Translations under genes and position numbers: made by a program
The notes under the pieces: model-generated
Told to the model about the DNA's origin: nothing
Databases searched by the model: none
The model's input: only the letters and a program-made list of their open reading frames with translations
Assembly: GCA_002474325.1 (NCBI GenBank)
Contig: DKNL01000165.1
Location: 1 to 5,332, forward strand
DNA from: Opitutales bacterium UBA7389
GTDB lineage: Bacteria; Verrucomicrobiota; Verrucomicrobiia; Opitutales; Opitutaceae
Reading direction: 5' to 3'
DNA length: 5,332 bases
Shown: in pieces, positions 1 through 4,391 of the stretch
Numbering within the stretch: position 1 is the first letter of the stretch
How the letters are laid out: the number at the start of each line of letters is the position of its first letter

Positions 1-2
1 TC

Positions 3-92
3 CTGTTGCGGGATAGCCGTATGCTGGCGGCTCGGGAATTTGTTGAGATTGGCGCTTTATCGACTAAGGAGTACGATCCTGCTCTCCCGTGA
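3..92 (+). CDS. C-terminal end of an unrecognised protein (partial)
   Basis: An open frame enters from the left edge and stops at TGA 90-92, giving 29 residues that begin LLRDSRMLAAR and end STKEYDPALP. The composition is mixed, with charged and small residues and a helix-like stretch followed by a short tail, which reads like the end of a soluble protein. A second + frame is also open, to a TAG at 94-96, but its Cys/Leu/Arg-rich translation is less protein-like, so I prefer this frame. I do not recognise the family from this fragment. No convincing rho-independent terminator follows the stop. Confidence 0.5.
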   Translation: MLRDSRMLAAREFVEIGALSTKEYDPALP

Positions 93-210
93 CTAGCTTG
101 GGGTCAGAAAAGCGAGCCAGCGATCCTTTGTCTTCCACCAACGCACCACTAGTCAATGGACCAAACACCTCGAAAGGAAATAAAGAACTGCCCCATCGCC
201 TATCGAGTCA

Positions 211-238
211 TTGACACAGTTGCGGCTCAACCTAGCGT
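211..238 (+). promoter_or_regulatory. Candidate sigma70-type promoter for the aminotransferase-dcd operon
   Basis: A perfect -35 hexamer TTGACA lies at 211-216. After 16 nt comes TAGCGT at 233-238, which matches the -10 consensus only at the three most conserved positions (T1, A2, T6). Transcription would start near 245, giving a leader of about 37 nt before the ATG at 282. The inverted repeat GCTCA (225-229) / TGAGC (238-242) spans the -10 region and could be an operator, but it is short. The -35 box is strong and the -10 box is weak. Confidence 0.4.
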
Positions 239-245
239 GAGCTGA

Positions 246-266
246 GCTTCGAATGGATAACGAAGC
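246..266 (+). promoter_or_regulatory. Small hairpin in the aminotransferase leader
   Basis: GCTTCG (246-251) and CGAAGC (261-266) are perfect inverted repeats separated by 9 nt. They form a 6-bp stem ending 3 nt before the Shine-Dalgarno GAGGAA at 270-275. In the leader RNA this would sit just 5' of the ribosome binding site. It has no U-tract, so it is not a terminator. It may affect initiation or mRNA stability, or it may be chance. Confidence 0.3.
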
Positions 267-281
267 ATCGAGGAAATTACC

Positions 282-1481
282 ATGTCGCAATTCGATTCTG
301 TAACACTAGCTCCGCCAGATCCCATTCTCAGTTTGACCGGGGCGTTCAAAGCCGATCCCAATCCCGAAAAAATCAATTTGAGCGTTGGGGTTTTCGTTAA
401 CGATCACGGCGTCACGCCCATACTCGAGACCGTTCGATCTGCCGAAAAACGCCTGGCCGAAACAAGTGAGACGAAGAGCTATTTGCCGATCACCGGAACA
501 CCGCAATATGCCAGCCTAACACAGCAGCTTTGCTTTGGCGAAGCCTCAGCCAGGTCTTTGAGGAATCGCGTTATCACCGCCAATACACCCGGCGGGACTG
601 GAGCCCTCCGTGTTGCCGGCGATTTCATTAAGAATAATCTGAATACAAACGATGTCTGGCTTAGCAACCCAACCTGGGCGAACCACAAAGGGATTTTTTC
701 AGCCGCCGGATTCCAAATCAAAACTTACAGCTACTTCGATAGCTCATCGCTCTCTCTCGACTACGGAGCCTTTATCGAATCCCTTAACAGTATTCCCTCT
801 GGCGATCTGGTTGTGCTGCACGCTTGCTGCCATAATCCGACTGGCGTGGACCTTAGCCCCGAGCAATGGGACGAAGTGACATCAATCGCTTCCAATAAGG
901 GATGGATCCCTCTGCTTGATTTTGCCTATCAGGGCTTCGGCTCGGATATCGATCAAGATGCCTATGGACCGGGCAGTCTGGCGGAGACAGGACTGCCGCT
1001 ATTCGTTTGCCAATCCTTTTCCAAGAATTTCGGTCTCTACCAAGAACGCGTCGGGGCTCTCCATGTACTTACTGATGGAGGCGACGAAGCCGAGCGGGTC
1101 GCGAGCCAAGTCAAGATCTCAGTGAGAACTAACTATTCGAATCCCCCTGCCCACGGAGGTGCAATTGTGGAAACGATCCTTAACGATGAAACAATGAAAG
1201 AAAAATGGACAGCTGAAGTGACATGCATGCGCGATCGTATCCACAACGTCAGACATCAATTCGTGTCCGCTCTATTTGACGCTGGCGTTTCTCGAGATTT
1301 CAGCTTTCTAGTCGAGCAGAAAGGCATGTTCTCATTCACAGGTTTAACTAAAGAGCAGGCTCAAAAGCTCCGATCTGATTACAGTATCTACATTGTAGAT
1401 AGCGGGAGAATCAACGTCGCGGGATTGACCAGCGAAAACCTATCTCGCGTCGCGGGAGCCTTGAAGGAGCTCCTTGGATGA
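282..1481 (+). CDS. Aspartate/aromatic aminotransferase (AspC/TyrB family, PLP-dependent)
   Basis: This is a cytosolic fold-type I PLP aminotransferase that transfers amino groups between aspartate (or aromatic amino acids) and 2-oxoglutarate. Its 399 residues match the ~397 of E. coli AspC and TyrB, with collinear motifs throughout. These include TPGGTGALR (102-110), the substrate-side W132 in NPTW, N185 in HNPTG, and D213 and Y216 in DFAYQGF. The Schiff-base K248 lies in SFSKNFGLY, followed by R256 (phosphate) and R376 in SGRINVAG (alpha-carboxylate). R282, before TNYSNPPAHG, aligns with the side-chain-carboxylate arginine (Arg292 in pig numbering), so dicarboxylic substrates should be accepted. 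AspC and TyrB both keep this residue, so specificity cannot be settled and I give no symbol. The start ATG has GAGGAA at 270-275 and matches the family N-terminus (PPDPILSL). The stop overlaps the dcd start. Confidence 0.96.
   Translation: MSQFDSVTLAPPDPILSLTGAFKADPNPEKINLSVGVFVNDHGVTPILETVRSAEKRLAETSETKSYLPITGTPQYASLTQQLCFGEASARSLRNRVITANTPGGTGALRVAGDFIKNNLNTNDVWLSNPTWANHKGIFSAAGFQIKTYSYFDSSSLSLDYGAFIESLNSIPSGDLVVLHACCHNPTGVDLSPEQWDEVTSIASNKGWIPLLDFAYQGFGSDIDQDAYGPGSLAETGLPLFVCQSFSKNFGLYQERVGALHVLTDGGDEAERVASQVKISVRTNYSNPPAHGGAIVETILNDETMKEKWTAEVTCMRDRIHNVRHQFVSALFDAGVSRDFSFLVEQKGMFSFTGLTKEQAQKLRSDYSIYIVDSGRINVAGLTSENLSRVAGALKELLG
1464..1469 (+). promoter_or_regulatory. dcd ribosome binding site inside the aminotransferase gene
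   Basis: AAGGAG ends 8 nt before the dcd ATG at 1478. It lies within the last codons of the aminotransferase. Together with the ATGA overlap at 1478-1481, it fixes the dcd start and indicates translational coupling. Confidence 0.75.
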
Positions 1482-2035
1482 TTCTATCAGATCGAGCGAT
1501 TCTGAAGTCTATCGAGCTAGGTGAAATCGTAATCGAGCCTTTTTACCGAGAAGCTCTAGGCACGAACAGCTATGATGTCCATCTAAGCAAGCACCTGGCG
1601 ACCTATGTTGCCGATGTGCTCGATGCCAAGCAGCACAATCAGATACGCCATTTCAAGATTGGTGATGGAGGATTAGTGCTAAAGCCAGGCACGACCTATC
1701 TCGGCACCACAATCGAGTACACAGAAACGCACTGCCACGTTCCGTTCTTAGAGGGAAAATCCAGCGTTGGGCGGCTCGGTATCGACATTCACGCTACAGC
1801 CGGCAAAGGGGATGTCGGATTTTGCAACCATTGGACTTTAGAGATTTCCGTTTCCCAACCCGTTCGCGTCTACGCGGGGATGCCGATCGGCCAGCTTATC
1901 TATTTCGATGTGCAGGGCGATGTGGAAACTATGTACAACAAGAAGTCGTCCGCCAAATACATCGAGCGTTCGCCTCTTCCCATGGAATCGATGATGTGGA
2001 AGAATAAATGGCGCGATGAAAGTGATTCTTCCTGA
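1478..2035 (+). CDS. dcd: dCTP deaminase (possibly bifunctional dCTP deaminase/dUTPase)
   Basis: Dcd converts dCTP to dUTP in the cytosol, feeding dTMP synthesis; some family members also hydrolyse dUTP to dUMP. The 185 residues fit the family (about 175-195). The N-terminus MILSDRAIL and GTNSYDVHL (28-36) are typical. The core motif EGKSSVGRLG (92-101) supplies S95 and R99, equivalent to E. coli Ser111 and Arg115. HATAG (105-109) and DVGF (112-115) follow, and E122 in WTLEI is the catalytic Glu (E. coli Glu138, same 27-residue spacing from S95). The C-terminal PIGQLIYF (136-143) and SAKY (158-161) belong to the trimer/nucleotide-binding region. Gly at 109, where E. coli has His (TAH), and the GKSSxGR wording resemble the bifunctional M. 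tuberculosis and M. jannaschii enzymes as I recall them. It overlaps the aminotransferase by 4 bp. Confidence 0.95.
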   Translation: MILSDRAILKSIELGEIVIEPFYREALGTNSYDVHLSKHLATYVADVLDAKQHNQIRHFKIGDGGLVLKPGTTYLGTTIEYTETHCHVPFLEGKSSVGRLGIDIHATAGKGDVGFCNHWTLEISVSQPVRVYAGMPIGQLIYFDVQGDVETMYNKKSSAKYIERSPLPMESMMWKNKWRDESDSS

Positions 2036-2075
2036 TGGTCCGGGATGCTCACTGGAAATCATAGAATAACTTGTT

Positions 2076-2080
2076 GGAGG
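2076..2080 (+). promoter_or_regulatory. Strong ribosome binding site of the 54-residue small ORF
   Basis: GGAGG, within TTGGAGG, ends exactly 8 nt before the ATG at 2089. This is the same spacing as for dcd and yidD. It is the main reason for believing the small ORF that follows. Confidence 0.6.
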
Positions 2081-2088
2081 CACAGTAA

Positions 2089-2253
2089 ATGAAACAGGTA
2101 CGATTGCGTGTTCTCATTAGGCAGACCTTGACTCAAGAACTGAGAGAGCGCCTTGATACATTCAAAACACGCTTAGAAAGTTTCGCCAAAGACCTTAGCA
2201 TCGAAGGTCAGGCCGCAAAAACCTTAACCTCAGTTATCGAGCCATCTTTCTAA
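2089..2253 (+). CDS. Small hypothetical protein (54 aa), predicted helical
   Basis: An ATG-to-TAA frame of 54 codons starts 53 bp after dcd on the same strand and has a near-ideal Shine-Dalgarno (GGAGG, 8-nt spacer). The product begins MKQVRLRVLIRQ and is rich in Arg, Lys, Glu, Leu and Thr. Residues 14-36 place hydrophobics at L14, L18, L22, F25, L29, F32 and L36, a 3/4 spacing suggesting an amphipathic helix or short coiled coil. A polar stretch (SIEGQ, 37-41) follows, then a second short helix-like segment. The N-terminus is strongly basic (R5, R7, R11). There is no signal peptide, clear transmembrane segment or metal motif. I do not recognise a family. It could be the third gene of the aminotransferase-dcd transcript. 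A chance ORF cannot be excluded. Confidence 0.6.
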   Translation: MKQVRLRVLIRQTLTQELRERLDTFKTRLESFAKDLSIEGQAAKTLTSVIEPSF

Positions 2254-2328
2254 ATATGCCGAAGGGAGGCAAAACCCAATTGCAACCTGTCCCTACAGCC
2301 GACTCTCTTCATTTTGCCGGGCTTTTAC

Positions 2329-2610
2329 CTACAAAATCCTCCTAATTGACCTCTCATTTCTTTGCACCTTAGCCTTCGGTACTGGGTCGTATCCACCCCC
2401 CCCCCACGGGTGGCAGCGTGATATTCGCTTCGTCGCCAGCCAAAACGCTTTGAAAAATGGATACTCCTTGAAGCATTCAATGGCGTAACTCGAGCATGTT
2501 GGCCGGTATCGGCAACCAGAATTTGGCCCGAAAAGAATATACTTAAGCGGCGACAAAAAGAGCTGATAGATTCTGATCAGCTTAACGAATAGTTTGGAGA
2601 ACGCGGACAT
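2329..2610 (-). CDS. yidD: Membrane protein insertion efficiency factor YidD
   Basis: YidD is a small protein at the inner face of the cytoplasmic membrane that assists YidC/Sec-dependent insertion of membrane proteins. From ATG 2610 it has 93 residues, within the usual 70-110. An amphipathic N-terminal helix (LFVKLIRIYQLFLSPL, 7-22) precedes the signature C33-R-Y-R-PTCSSYAIE (33-45), then the A-x-K-R-I-x-R-C-HP segment (59-68) and DPVP (75-78). Cys33, Cys39 and Cys66 are the family cysteines. A few extra residues (KYILFGPNSG) precede the first Cys compared with E. coli. An upstream TTG (2626-2628) would add 6 residues, but ATG 2610 has AAAGGG at an 8-nt spacer. WGGGGY (69-74) is encoded by a G10 run (2396-2405). 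The gene sits away from the rnpA-yidC cluster where yidD is often found. Confidence 0.93.
   Translation of the reverse strand: MSAFSKLFVKLIRIYQLFLSPLKYILFGPNSGCRYRPTCSSYAIECFKEYPFFKAFWLATKRISRCHPWGGGGYDPVPKAKVQRNERSIRRIL
2396..2405 (-). repeat. G10 homopolymer tract inside yidD
   Basis: Ten consecutive C on the + strand are G10 in the yidD coding strand. They encode the end of Trp69 through Gly72 of the WGGGGY segment. The flanking CCACCC and GGGTGG (+ strand) are also self-complementary. The tract is in frame as given. Adding one G would end the protein at TAA eight codons after the tract, and losing one would replace everything downstream. Confidence 0.9.
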
Positions 2611-2615
2611 TAATG

Positions 2616-3092
2616 CTACCCTTTGCAAACATCTCCCTGCCGCGAAGTTTCTCTACCGGAATAACCAGGGTTCAAGGCAGTACACTCTTCTAGCAGAAAT
2701 TCTGAAATTACTTCGACACCCGCTTTCCTAAGAATATCTATTCCCCGCCCTCTGTGCCCCGAGGTCGGATCAAGCGCCCCAACAACGACTTTATGTAATC
2801 CTGATGCGATAATGGCATCGGTACAGGCTCCAGTTCTTCCGTGAGTTGAGCAAGGCTCCATAGTTACATACATTATCGCTTCCGGGAGCGGCGCTCGCTC
2901 TAAAGCAGCTAAAACTTTTCGTTCCGCATGCATCCCGCCATCGCGTTCATAGCGAGCTCTGGCCGAGATAGTGCCGTTCTCCACAATAACAGCTCCCACT
3001 CTAGGATTGGGATATACGCTGTTCTGGTTCGCCAATAGGGCTTCAGCGATGGCTTCCCTCATGTACCTCTCATGCTCCTGTCGTTCCAACAT
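2616..3092 (-). CDS. RibD-type deaminase domain protein (stand-alone, no reductase)
   Basis: This is a CDA-fold zinc deaminase most like the N-terminal half of RibD, which deaminates diaminohydroxyphosphoribosylaminopyrimidine in riboflavin synthesis. Seen directly: PNPRVGAVIV (28-37), HAE (55-57; zinc His and proton-shuttle Glu), then EPCSTHGRTGAC (79-90) with zinc ligands C81 and C90 and the H84/R86 pair of the RibD-type CSxHG[KR]T motif. DPTSGHRGRGI and LRKAGVEV (121-128) also follow RibD order. The protein is only 158 residues, whereas bifunctional RibD is about 360. It ends soon after LNPGY with a polar tail, and yidD follows at once, so the reductase domain is absent. GAC replaces the usual PPC. 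ATG 3092 is chosen because RibD proteins start just before the xYM motif, though its Shine-Dalgarno is weak. The substrate could differ from the riboflavin intermediate. Confidence 0.85.
   Translation of the reverse strand: MLERQEHERYMREAIAEALLANQNSVYPNPRVGAVIVENGTISARARYERDGGMHAERKVLAALERAPLPEAIMYVTMEPCSTHGRTGACTDAIIASGLHKVVVGALDPTSGHRGRGIDILRKAGVEVISEFLLEECTALNPGYSGRETSRQGDVCKG
2619..2624 (-). promoter_or_regulatory. yidD ribosome binding site at the end of the deaminase gene
   Basis: Read on the - strand, AAAGGG forms the last two sense codons of the deaminase gene, is followed directly by its TAG stop, and lies 8 nt before ATG 2610. It favours the ATG over the upstream TTG as the yidD start and implies translational coupling. 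Confidence 0.6.
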
Positions 3093-3108
3093 AATTCCAA
3101 ACCAACCT

Positions 3109-3135
3109 ATTTAATCAATAATCCACTGCAAGCAA
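3109..3135 (-). promoter_or_regulatory. Weak candidate promoter for the deaminase-yidD operon
   Basis: On the - strand, TTGCTT (3130-3135) is followed after 15 nt by TTAAAT (3109-3114), just upstream of ATG 3092. Each hexamer matches the sigma70 consensus at about four positions and the spacer is short. It is the best candidate I see in an AT-rich divergent region. Confidence 0.22.
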
Positions 3136-3201
3136 CCATACCTTTTCCCGGCGTTTCCTTAAAAAAATCGGCCAGATTTCTTCAGCATCCTCAACGATTT
3201 A

Positions 3202-3219
3202 TGGTCGCCTTAGTGACCA
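3202..3219. promoter_or_regulatory. Imperfect 18-bp palindrome, possible operator
   Basis: TGGTC (3202-3206) and GACCA (3215-3219) are perfect inverted arms around an 8-bp centre, with partial symmetry continuing inward (TGGTCxC and GxGACCA). The site ends 22 bp before the nitroreductase ATG, in the region between two divergent genes. This is a typical place for a dimeric repressor or activator. No regulator is encoded in the window, so the role is inferred from position and symmetry only. Confidence 0.35.
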
Positions 3220-3241
3220 AGATAGTTACCTCATTCCATTA

Positions 3242-3805
3242 ATGATACGCAGCCACGAAACTATCGATTTGCTATTGAACCGCCGATCTTTGCTCGCTGG
3301 AAGCCTTGTTCCTCCTGGCCCCTCGAAAAGCGAGCTGGAAACAATCCTGCGTTGCGGCACCCGCGTGCCGGACCATAAGGGGTTAAACCCTTGGCGCATC
3401 CATGTCGTTGATCGGACCAATCAGGATAAGCTCCACGCGAAGCTGCCTGAACTTCACGAAGGAGACGCGGCTACCCTGGAAAAAACCATTAGAAAGGAAG
3501 CTAAGACAGCCCCTCTCTTGCTTATCGTTTCCTCGAAAACCGAGTCGGACAGGGCTCCCCGTAGTGAACAGATCCTTTCCGGAGCTGCCGTTTGCCAGAA
3601 TATTATCGTGGCATCGGCCGCTCTCGGGTACCGAAGTCAATGGCTCACCGAATGGTTCGCCTACAATAGTAAAATCAAAGCGTATATAGGAATTCCCGAA
3701 CAAGAGGAAATTATCGGCTTTATCTACATCGGAAGTGAACACGAGCCCCCTAGAGAACGACCTCGACCTGAACTAAGCGAGATTGTGACAAAGTTAGAGC
3801 TATGA
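3242..3805 (+). CDS. YdjA-like nitroreductase family oxidoreductase
   Basis: This is a small flavoprotein of the nitroreductase superfamily, expected to bind FMN as a dimer and use NAD(P)H; the physiological substrate of the YdjA group is not established. Its 187 residues match E. coli YdjA (about 183). Family features in order are LLLNRRS (10-16), whose Arg pair contacts FMN phosphate, the YdjA-type signature RVPDHKGLNPW (41-51), a PLLLIV strand (91-96), and the central helix SEQILSGAAVCQNI (108-121). Then come ALGY, W134 in SQWLTEW, the PEQEEIIGFIYIG segment (152-164) and a Pro/Arg-rich tail. The PDHK-x3-PW wording separates it from NfsB/NfsA-type enzymes. No good Shine-Dalgarno precedes ATG 3242, but no better in-frame start is visible and the N-terminus aligns within a few residues. 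It diverges from the deaminase gene and converges on sufE. Confidence 0.9.
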   Translation: MIRSHETIDLLLNRRSLLAGSLVPPGPSKSELETILRCGTRVPDHKGLNPWRIHVVDRTNQDKLHAKLPELHEGDAATLEKTIRKEAKTAPLLLIVSSKTESDRAPRSEQILSGAAVCQNIIVASAALGYRSQWLTEWFAYNSKIKAYIGIPEQEEIIGFIYIGSEHEPPRERPRPELSEIVTKLEL

Positions 3806-3842
3806 ACACGATCGCCTAGCCTCGACGCCCGAGTTAGATAAA

Positions 3843-4265
3843 CTAGCTTCCATTCTCCTGGCAAAGCTCAGCGTAAGCTTTGATCTTCGCTCGGACGTTC
3901 GCCAATCCATTTCGACGATTAGGCGAAAGGTGCTGCGTAATCCCCACGTCAGCTAGAAAGTCGGGCTCTAAGCGAGTAATATCTTCCGGCATTTCTCCAC
4001 TGTATAGTTCGCACAATAGCGCAGAAGTACCCTTCGTAATAGCAGCATCAGAGTCCGTGTGGAAATAGCATCTGCCGCCCTTGAACTCAGGAAAAATCCA
4101 CAACTGCGACAAGCAACCCTCGATCAAGAACGTATCAATCTTGTAGGCCTCATCTAAGGGTGGGTGGCTCTTGGCTCGGTCGATTATGTAGGCAAAACGC
4201 TCGTAATGATCGTCGAACGGCATCAGTTCCTCTACAATCCGGTCCCTTTTCGCAATAATACTCAT
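3843..4265 (-). CDS. sufE: SufE-family cysteine desulfuration protein
   Basis: SufE accepts persulfide sulfur from the cysteine desulfurase SufS and passes it to the SUF scaffold (SufBCD) for Fe-S cluster assembly in the cytosol. From ATG 4265 it has 140 residues, close to E. coli SufE at 138. The acceptor Cys is in EGCLSQLW (C51 from this start, the same number as in E. coli). Other family features are YERFAYII, DSDAAITKG and the C-terminal ITQHLSPNRRNGL. An in-frame GTG (4278-4280) would add five residues. I prefer the ATG because it makes the N-terminus collinear with E. coli SufE. Neither start has a strong ribosome binding site. No other suf genes are in the window. The CsdE paralogue family is an alternative, but QHLSPxRxxGL is shared by both. 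Confidence 0.93.
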   Translation of the reverse strand: MSIIAKRDRIVEELMPFDDHYERFAYIIDRAKSHPPLDEAYKIDTFLIEGCLSQLWIFPEFKGGRCYFHTDSDAAITKGTSALLCELYSGEMPEDITRLEPDFLADVGITQHLSPNRRNGLANVRAKIKAYAELCQENGS

Positions 4266-4279
4266 CAGATCCGATACCA

Positions 4280-4306
4280 CGAATAGGCATGAGCCGAAAC
4301 TGTCAA
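4280..4306 (-). promoter_or_regulatory. Candidate sufE promoter
   Basis: A perfect -35 TTGACA lies on the - strand at 4301-4306. The best -10 is TATTCG (4280-4285) after a short 15-nt spacer. Transcription would then begin only about 10 nt before ATG 4265 and after the alternative GTG, which would favour the ATG. The -10 match is poor. Confidence 0.27.
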
Positions 4307-4353
4307 TCAGAGCCTTTCGAACAGCTTCGCTTTGCCCAAAGAAAACCTATCCA

Positions 4354-4382
4354 TTGCCAACTCTAGCAAAAAAGAATTGAAT
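4354..4382 (+). promoter_or_regulatory. Candidate promoter for the RlmD-like gene, with a very short leader
   Basis: TTGCCA (4354-4359, five of six to TTGACA) is followed after 17 nt by TTGAAT (4377-4382, four of six to TATAAT). Transcription would start around 4389, leaving a leader of only a few bases before ATG 4392. This fits the absence of any Shine-Dalgarno there, but both boxes are moderate matches in AT-rich sequence. Confidence 0.3.
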
Positions 4383-4391
4383 TTTAACCCA

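Noticed and set aside
93..210. A terminator or small gene after the left-edge fragment
   Set aside because: I found no hairpin with a T-tail and no start codon with a ribosome binding site and meaningful open frame. The stretch appears to be plain intergenic DNA.
2268..2318. GGCAAAA (2268-2274) / TTTTGCC (2312-2318) as a bidirectional terminator between the small ORF and yidD
   Set aside because: The 37-nt loop is too long and the stem is half A-T. There is no GC-rich stem with a U-tract, although convergent genes here would be expected to have one.
2256..2345. A 29-codon + strand ORF starting MPKGGKTQ
   Set aside because: It has no ribosome binding site at the right distance, runs into the 3' end of yidD on the other strand, and has no recognisable features.
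2611..2628. TTG at 2626-2628 as the yidD start
   Set aside because: It would add six residues and overlap the deaminase gene by 13 bp. ATG 2610 has a properly spaced AAAGGG and starts just before the family's N-terminal helix.
2611..2690. A frameshifted RibD reductase domain after the deaminase
   Set aside because: The alternative frame near the end of the deaminase gene soon hits a stop and shows no reductase-like sequence. The region is then occupied by yidD.
3806..3842. A terminator between the convergent nitroreductase and sufE genes
   Set aside because: Only very short complementary stretches exist in these 37 bases, with no GC-rich stem or T-run.
4266..4280. GTG at 4278-4280 as the sufE start
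   Set aside because: ATG 4265 makes the N-terminus collinear with E. coli SufE, and the GTG has no better ribosome binding site. It remains possible.
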